Shown: one piece after another, positions 56,557 through 64,000 of the stretch
Layout: every line of letters starts with the position of its first letter
Position numbering within the stretch: the stretch's first letter is position 1
Assembly (NCBI GenBank): GCA_029449245.1
Contig: JANATF010000005.1
Span: 1,674,001 to 1,738,000, forward strand
Reading direction: 5' to 3'
Source: Mortierella alpina
Taxonomy: Eukaryota; Mortierellomycota; Mortierellomycetes; Mortierellales; Mortierellaceae
Length of the DNA: 64,000 nucleotides
Program-made: the position numbers and the translations under genes
Notes under the pieces: generated by a model
What the model was told of the DNA's origin: nothing
Databases searched by the model: none
What the model saw: only the letters and a program-made list of their open reading frames with translations

Positions 56557-57072
56557 AGCTTTGATCAAACCGAATAAAGTGAACTGCGAGGCAACCCGTG
56601 ACCCAAGGGACCAAGGGATGGAGATGAAGTGTACAAACAGAACCGACTCCTTCCTTTTCTCTCGTCAACCGTATTCTCATGACATCAGGCAGCATAAATG
56701 CATATCAATCATGTAGGGTTCAAGGGTACCCGGTCTGGTCCAGCAAGGATGCAAGAAGTACCTTGCAACTGCAGTGCTGGGTGACTCTCCGGCACGGCCG
56801 CGCATCGCTCACGTACATGGCTTTCTAAAAATACCTCCGTGAACAGAGAGTGAGAAATGAACGAGCGAGAACCATGGGTGGTATTTGATAGGGGCCAGGA
56901 CACGCGGCATTTATTTTGTTGTGAACATTTCCTCCTTTGCTTTCGCTTTTCTTCTCTTCGCTTCTTTCCTTTCGTTTCCCTTCTTTCATCATTTTCCTAC
57001 CTTCCAACTCCTCACCTGCCCCACCTTTATACCACTTGTTTTCCTGCAACACCGTTTTCAATACCAGCCAGC
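56557..57072. other. Intergenic region
   Basis: 516 bp. The right part (56920-57060) is strongly pyrimidine-rich (TTTC/CTTC), as expected for the leader of the next gene. Nothing else recognised. Confidence 0.5.
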
Positions 57073-57925
57073 ATGTAAGTGCAAGACCTGTGTGTGGTTC
57101 ATATCGATCTGCGTCAGATCCCCACACTCAACCATCGCTCTCTTTTTCTCTGTTCTCGTTGTCTCTGCTCCTCTCCTCAGGTCGTCTGAAACTAAAGCCG
57201 CACCCTCCAAGGTCCAGAGTCTCGCACGGAGATACTCAGCAATGGCCAAGCAGGCCGACTCCAACTATGTGCCTCAGAACAACATTAGCAAAGCCCCCAT
57301 CAACACCGGTGCGAACAAAGCCCCAGCCAAGGTCAGTCCAACGGCCACCTCCACCACATCCTCTACTGCCGCAGTTGCAGCGGTTGTATCGCAGCCCCTT
57401 ACGCAGACACCCGAAGTTGCCTCTCGACAGGAAGAAGACGACGAGGACGAGGAGCAGCAGAAGGAGGTAGAGTTGAAATCCAAGGACACGCCATTGGATG
57501 TGGAAAAGGAGATCGAGTCGACTTTGCAGGTGGCCGACCTGACAATGAAGGTCCAGGAGGTTGAGCTTGTCGAGAACACAAGGGTGAATGGGCAGGAGAC
57601 TGAGACTGAGACCAAAGTCAAGGCGGAGACTGTTTTGATGGATGAGCCTGTCCATCAGGAGCCAGCGGAGGAGCCAGTGCAGGAGCAAAAGCAACAGGAG
57701 GCCGTGGTTGAGCCTGAGGCCGTCCAGGAGAAGGAGGAGGAGCCCGTCCAGGAGGAGAAGAAGGAGGAGGAGAAGGAGGAGAAGGAGCCCGAGGTTGCCA
57801 AGGCTGCCGTTGTCGAAGCACCTGTGGTTGAGAAGGAGACACCCGTTGCTGTTGATGAGAAGGAGACACCCGTTGCTGTTGATGAGAAGGAGACCAAGTC
57901 TGCTTCAGATGCTGTTGATGCGTAG
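57073..57925 (+). CDS. Acidic Glu/Val/Pro-rich low-complexity protein, split start codon
   Basis: The ATG is interrupted by an intron: AT at 57073-57074, donor GTAAGT, acceptor CTCAG, and G at 57181. The product is 248 residues (SSETKAAPSKVQSLARRYSA onward). After about 95 residues of Ser/Ala/Pro-rich sequence, the rest is dominated by Glu, Lys and Val (EEPVQEQKQQEAVVEPEAV, EEKKEEEKEEKEPE). A 27-bp unit encoding ETPVAVDEK is tandemly duplicated near 57837-57890. No family recognised. An in-frame ATG at 57242 (MAKQADSNYV) is an alternative start if the split start is not used. Confidence 0.7.
57832..57893 (+). repeat. 27-bp tandem duplication inside the acidic protein gene
   Basis: Two exact copies of a 27-bp unit (GAGACACCCGTTGCTGTTGA plus TGAGAAG) preserve the frame and duplicate nine residues. 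Confidence 0.85.
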
Positions 57926-58307
57926 AGAGGTGCAGACTGTGGGAAATATACTAATACACCCAACCCTTGGCCTACATCGATACTTTTTTTTGATTTGGGT
58001 TTCCTCTCGATTGTCATCGATGATCCAGAGCACGACCATGTGGGCAGGCATGCAGTGTTGCGTGTGGGTCTGTGTGCAATGTACTGCATATGTGCGTATG
58101 TGTGTATTTGTGTATGTGTGTGTTGTGATAAAGGGAAAATGCACGCTATCGCGATTTTGCTTATCACATTTTGGCAAGTTCTAGGTGTGATTCCCTCTCT
58201 TTTCCTTCTCATCACCTCTGTGCGCTTTTGTTTCTTCACTCCCTGCAGCCCTCTTTCCGCTCTTTTGCAGCAGCTTTCCTCTCTCTTTCGAACCCACCCC
58301 TTGCACA
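57926..58307. other. Intergenic region
   Basis: 382 bp between tandem genes. A GTGTGTATGTGT-rich stretch lies near 58080-58130 and a pyrimidine-rich leader at 58190-58300. No gene seen. Confidence 0.5.
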
Positions 58308-60311
<2,004 letters not shown>

Positions 60312-60439
60312 CAACAGGAACCAACAAAATCGAACCCCAAGCCGCCTGATGATACTCAGTATGCCATAGCATTCACAAGAGGGAAAAAAAACACAAATTA
60401 CACCATGCCATGACTGTATTTACATTAATTTGCTATTGA

Positions 60440-61889
60440 TCATGAAGAGGAGGGCGGACGAGTTTCTGAAGGCCAAAGTTTGGCGACAACTTTTGAAGCA
60501 ATGGCCTTGTAATACTGCGTGTGTTTGCTGTCGGGCCTGGAGACCACAACGGGCTGACCCTTATCTGACAACTGACAGATCTCCGAGTGCAGAGCCACGT
60601 CTCCCAAAAAGTCGAGGTCCATTTCCTTGGCGGTTCGTTCTGCTCCACCGTCGCCGAAGATGTGAGATTCATGACTGCACTTTGGACAAACATGGAGGGA
60701 CATGTTCTGGACCATGCCCAGGATGGGCACATTGACCTTTTTGAACATATTGACGCCCTTGCGCGCGTCAATCAATGCAATATCCTGTGGTGTTGAAACA
60801 ATGACGACGCCCGAGAGCGGGATCTGTTGAGAGATAGTCAACTGCGTGTCGCCAGTGCCTGGAGGCATATCGATGACCAACAGATCTAGCTCACCCCATT
60901 CAACTTGGTGCAGAAGCTGTTGGAGAGCCTTCATCACCATGAGTCCACGCCAAACCACAGGGGCCTCCTCGCCGACGAGAAAGCCCATGGACATGCACTT
61001 GACACCGAAGTTTGTCAAAGGAACCAGTCGATCCTCTACAGTATGCGGAAAAAAAAGCGATGTTAGAGAAATGGCATCCAACAGGAGCAAATCTTGCAAA
61101 GTGAGGAGCAGAGGTTTAATACTCGCCTGTTCCGGTCAGTTCAGGTTCTCCACTGAGGTTCATTAACCGAGGGATTGAGGGTCCAAAGATATCTGCGTCT
61201 AAAAGACCCACGCGCTTGTTCATTCCAGCGATAGCCAAGGCCAGGTTGACTGCAGAAATGTGTTGTGTTTGCAAAAAGTGTTAGACAACCGTGGCGGGAT
61301 ATACAACAGCTGCGGAGGAAGGAAGGCACCAGGCAGGTAAACTGCAGTGTTTCCGTTCCGTTATGTGTATACCTGAGGTGGTGGATTTGCCGACACCGCC
61401 TTTGCCAGAGGCCACGGCAATGATGTGCTTCACGCCTTTGATGGGCATCTTTTGAGGAAGTCCGCGCTGCATCCTGGGCATGGTCGGTGCAGGTCCTGTT
61501 CCAGGTCCACGGACTTGTGCTGGAGGTTTCCGAGGGATACCCTGCAGGTGCAAAGGTTCATAAAGGGCATGCATGTGAGTGGTAGCAACGAGAGAGACAA
61601 GTCTAGTCTGCATCAAGGGTCGGCCCTTACCAACGGGTTTTCGTGAAACGCTGATCGGGTGGAGGAAATGCAGCGCTGTGTCTGGAATGAGATGGCCCCA
61701 GTTGCCACGCTTCTCTGACAAGCCAGTCTTCTGAGCGGCGTAGCGCACATTGCGTTCCTGAAAGCGACAGCGGAATGCATGGGGCAGTGTGCAGGCGGGA
61801 TGTCGGAGAAAGAGAGATTCGATAGACTGATCGCGCAGACTTCGCCCGTTTGTCAACAGCTTTTTTTGGTGGATCCACGTCACAGACAC
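60440..61889 (-). CDS. IND1: IND1/NUBPL, mitochondrial complex I Fe-S assembly ATPase
   Basis: Mrp/NBP35-type P-loop ATPase that delivers Fe-S clusters to respiratory complex I in the matrix. Exons 61889-61373, 61249-61127 and 61035-60440. Walker A is [11 protein letters not shown], then [31 protein letters not shown] and the CxxC at HVCPKCSHE that binds the cluster. The second intron has a GC donor (ACAG|GCGAGT) but closes in phase. The N-terminal part is Arg-rich and presequence-like. The stretch between SVSRKP and GIPRKPP (about 61547-61640) looks intronic, as the family has NPLGIP here, but no GT-AG pair closes in phase; as drawn it is translated. Its presence implies that this fungus has respiratory complex I. 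Confidence 0.88.
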
Positions 61890-62043
61890 AATTTAAACGC
61901 TACTTCACTCTCACTCTCGTTCTATCACCCTTCCTCATTCGCATTCCCCTGCAGGATTAGACGCATTTCAGTGAGCGGACTGTACAGGACAGAGGCAGGA
62001 AAAAGAATCGAGGCACATCTGGGACCAGATCAGTACAGCTCAA
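61890..62043. promoter_or_regulatory. Short divergent promoter, IND1 / DUF1746 protein
   Basis: Only 154 bp separate the two ATGs. It contains a CACTCTCACTCTC run and no TATA box. The two genes probably share core elements. Confidence 0.5.
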
Positions 62044-63270
62044 ATGTCCAATCTGTATTACAGGAAGGACATTCACAAGTCAATAGAAGGGCTGCTTTAC
62101 GGCCTCTTTGTGTACCAGTACCTGTTGGACACCAGCACTTTCGGACTGGTCATTCGGTGCCTAGTGCAGGATGTAAGGAAACAGCATGCAACATGGAGAA
62201 GTGTTCCAACGTCCATCGCCACTTGTTACCATCTCGCATCTCATAGACGCTCAAAAACTCACAACTGTCTACAACTGGTGGAAATAGCAACTGTTGTCGC
62301 TGAAGTCAAAAGCGCCGACACTGCGGGTAGCACTCTATACCATCTTCGCAATCGTCTTGCTCGCCTTCCTTCGACATCTGCATCCGCCCGATCGGTATGC
62401 AGTGATCATCGACTTTATCGGAAACGGTACGCAGGAGATATCAAGGCACTGCTAGTTGAATTTTGCAACATTGCAGACGGTTCTCATACAAACTTTCAAT
62501 GGATATCAATGTGCTTTTTTGTAGTTTCCACGCCAAGTCGGTCAAAGCTACTCTGGCTAGACCTTCTTATCGCCTCACTGCAGGTCACCGAGGCCCTCAT
62601 CGTTTTCAGGCTCATCAAAGCAGACAGCAGCGAAGTCAGGACAGCGACTCAATCAGAACGTGCGGCCTTATCTGGATCATCTGGAAGTGCTGCACTGAGT
62701 ACCGGATCGAATAGCAGATCGAGCGCACGTGGAGCCTCGAGAAGGAGTCATGTTCCAACTGCGTCACCTAGCAGAGCGACACGAGAGAGTGGCCGGCAGA
62801 GGAGAGCACCAGAATCACATGCGGGCACGGCTTCGTCTGAACTGCCATCGTCAACGTTGTTTGAATATACCCCAGAAAGTGCAAGCAGCGACCAGATAGC
62901 TGGCCAGGATGAGCGTACAGCAGAGTACTATGTGGACGAGGAAGAGGTACGGTTCAGTGTCGACAATGATCGTCGCCCTCCGCAACACCGGTCCTCCGAG
63001 GCGACAAGAAGACCTGGCACGTTCGGTTCAGGGACGGATGGCAGCAGTGAAAGCGAGAGCGAGGAGAGTGAGGATCCATTTGGCGATGATTATGAGGAGA
63101 TCCTGCAGCAGGAGACTTTTGTTTTCCAACTCTCCCTTGAAGATCTGACCTCGTACCTGTTTTCAAGCCAAGACGCAGTAGCCTTTCCTCGGCCACCCGA
63201 TCCCAGGGCTGGCCTTGCAGCCGCAGCAACGAGCACCCAAGCGAGCCGTGTACGAGACTTGCCTGTCTGA
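62044..63270 (+). CDS. DUF1746 membrane protein, Dsc4-like
   Basis: Exons 62044-62172, 62288-62426 and 62525-63270 close in phase to 337 residues. The DUF1746 region reads KDIHKSIEGLLYGLFVYQYL, LDTSTFGLVIRCLVQ, then after the intron LRVALYTIFAIVLLAFLRHL and after the next intron SKLLWLDLLIASLQVTEALI. These are hydrophobic segments of a small multispanning protein. In fission yeast the DUF1746 protein Dsc4 belongs to the Golgi Dsc E3 ligase complex that processes SREBP; I infer a similar role. The remaining 200 residues are Ser/Arg-rich then acidic. The unspliced 408-codon frame misreads both introns. Confidence 0.76.
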   Translation: MSNLYYRKDIHKSIEGLLYGLFVYQYLLDTSTFGLVIRCLVQDVRKQHATWRSVPTSIATCYHLASHRRSKTHNCLQLVEIATVVAEVKSADTAGSTLYHLRNRLARLPSTSASARSVCSDHRLYRKRYAGDIKALLVEFCNIADGSHTNFQWISMCFFVVSTPSRSKLLWLDLLIASLQVTEALIVFRLIKADSSEVRTATQSERAALSGSSGSAALSTGSNSRSSARGASRRSHVPTASPSRATRESGRQRRAPESHAGTASSELPSSTLFEYTPESASSDQIAGQDERTAEYYVDEEEVRFSVDNDRRPPQHRSSEATRRPGTFGSGTDGSSESESEESEDPFGDDYEEILQQETFVFQLSLEDLTSYLFSSQDAVAFPRPPDPRAGLAAAATSTQASRVRDLPV

Positions 63271-63875
63271 TTTTTGCTTGGCATAAAGTATATTATGGTT
63301 CCCGTCACGTCGAAGAATGTCGCGCGCTTCTGTACGCGTAAAAGGCGCGTGAACATTCATGCGTCTCACTGTGCATCCCACAAATTGAGCGATGGAAGCG
63401 GTGGGCGAGCGGCGATAGCGTTGAGCCCTGATGGACGGATGAGAGTGCTCTGTTTCCCGCCACCATGCGTGTGTGCGTGTGCATTCCTACTGAGCAAAGG
63501 AAAGGAAGAGTTTAAAAAAAGGAAATAGCTGCTCTTCCTTTCTGTCTCTTTCCCTTCTTTTTGTTGAGTTCTCTCCGCGGCTGTTCCCTTTTCCCTTTGC
63601 ACATCCCAGCTCGTCGTCAGAGCTGGCTCGTCACTCTCTGCTCTCGTCCGCCCTCTTCTTCCCCCCCTTTTTTTGCAACGCCCAAAGTTCAATTCAAATC
63701 CATCTGCCTCGTTACTCCACCTCACGCGATTCTCTTCCCCAAAGGAGTAAGACGAGAGTCATTGGCCGATTGAACCGTCGGCACATTCTATTCAAGCTTT
63801 CTGCATTGAATTTCGTCCATACTCAAGGACGGAATTCATTCATTCAACTTGCCTTCCACTAGCCGCTCTCGGCCA
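63271..63875. other. Intergenic / leader region
   Basis: 605 bp, pyrimidine-rich after 63535, containing the presumed promoter and 5' UTR of the PP4 subunit gene. No other gene recognised. Confidence 0.5.
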
Positions 63876-64000
63876 ATGGAGTCCTCAGCCAGGATGCGCG
63901 TCAAGGTTTACCGACTCGGCACAGGAAATGAGTGGGTTGATCAAGGCACTGGGCATTGCTCGAGTGAGTTTAATGAGGTACTTGCATTGCTTCCTACCTG
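63876..64000 (+). CDS. PP4 regulatory subunit 3 (Psy2/SMEK), partial 5' end
   Basis: The first exon runs 63876-63963 and ends in a GTGAGT donor in phase 1; the rest of the gene lies beyond the window. It encodes ESSARMRVKVYRLGTGNEWV then DQGTGHCS, the start of the EVH1/PH-like domain of Psy2/SMEK (RVKVYxLNxxxxWxDxGTG). This subunit targets protein phosphatase 4 to its substrates, for example in DNA damage recovery. Confidence 0.78.
   Translation, partial: MESSARMRVKVYRLGTGNEWVDQGTGHCSSEFNEVLALLPT

Noticed and set aside
61547-61640. Additional intron in the N-terminal part of IND1
   Set aside because: The sequence looks intronic and family comparison favours its removal, but no GT-AG pair closes in phase, so I left the frame intact and flagged it.

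Overview
This is nuclear DNA from a filamentous fungus. Genes carry short GT-AG introns (about 50-120 nt), and the coding density and base composition are fungal. The gene content (a class C GPCR with a periplasmic-binding-like ectodomain, an eisosome/BAR protein, a DUF1746 protein, a complex I assembly factor, a long N-terminally low-complexity TKL kinase with ankyrin repeats, a Fanzor remnant) fits an early-diverging fungus, most likely Mortierellomycota (Mortierella sensu lato). The genus is an inference; I have no database support.

Layout. (1) 1-1650: three direct copies of a ~585-bp satellite, probably continuing to the left. (2) 1650-3115: debris of mobile elements, namely a non-LTR reverse transcriptase fragment and the C-terminal part of a Fanzor (TnpB-like) nuclease with a damaged zinc finger. 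(3) 3439-8666: acylaminoacyl-peptidase and a four-helix membrane protein. (4) about 8945-13400: eight copies of the same satellite in the opposite orientation, so segments 2 and 3 lie between inverted satellite arrays. (5) 13400-16100: gene-poor, with one small secreted GPI-type protein. (6) 16108-32020: coiled-coil polyQ protein, Utp13, mitochondrial uS10m, Tim44, a kinase-ankyrin protein and an AVEN-like RGG protein. (7) 32411-41600: a 14-exon class C GPCR, a small Q-rich protein and a flavin monooxygenase pseudogene. (8) 41509-50426: acidic/basic nuclear protein, PPR protein, Sel1/MYND protein, tRNA-Gln(CUG) and a conserved secreted protein. (9) 50685-64000: type I membrane protein, Pil1/Lsp1-like eisosome protein, SCP2-domain protein, acidic KEEP-rich protein, CTP:phosphocholine cytidylyltransferase, IND1/NUBPL, a DUF1746 (Dsc4-like) protein and the first exon of the PP4 regulatory subunit 3.

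Functional themes. Mitochondrial biogenesis is well represented (uS10m, Tim44, PPR protein, IND1). Membrane and lipid functions include Pct1, the SCP2 protein, the eisosome protein and the Dsc4-like protein. Several pairs are divergent and share short promoter regions (Utp13/uS10m, nuclear protein/PPR, eisosome/SCP2, IND1/DUF1746); others converge within 100-260 bp.

Exon boundaries were worked out by eye from splice consensus plus reading phase. Phases close across all junctions except those flagged in the entries (GPCR exon 11/12, SCP2 exon 1/2, a possible extra intron in IND1).
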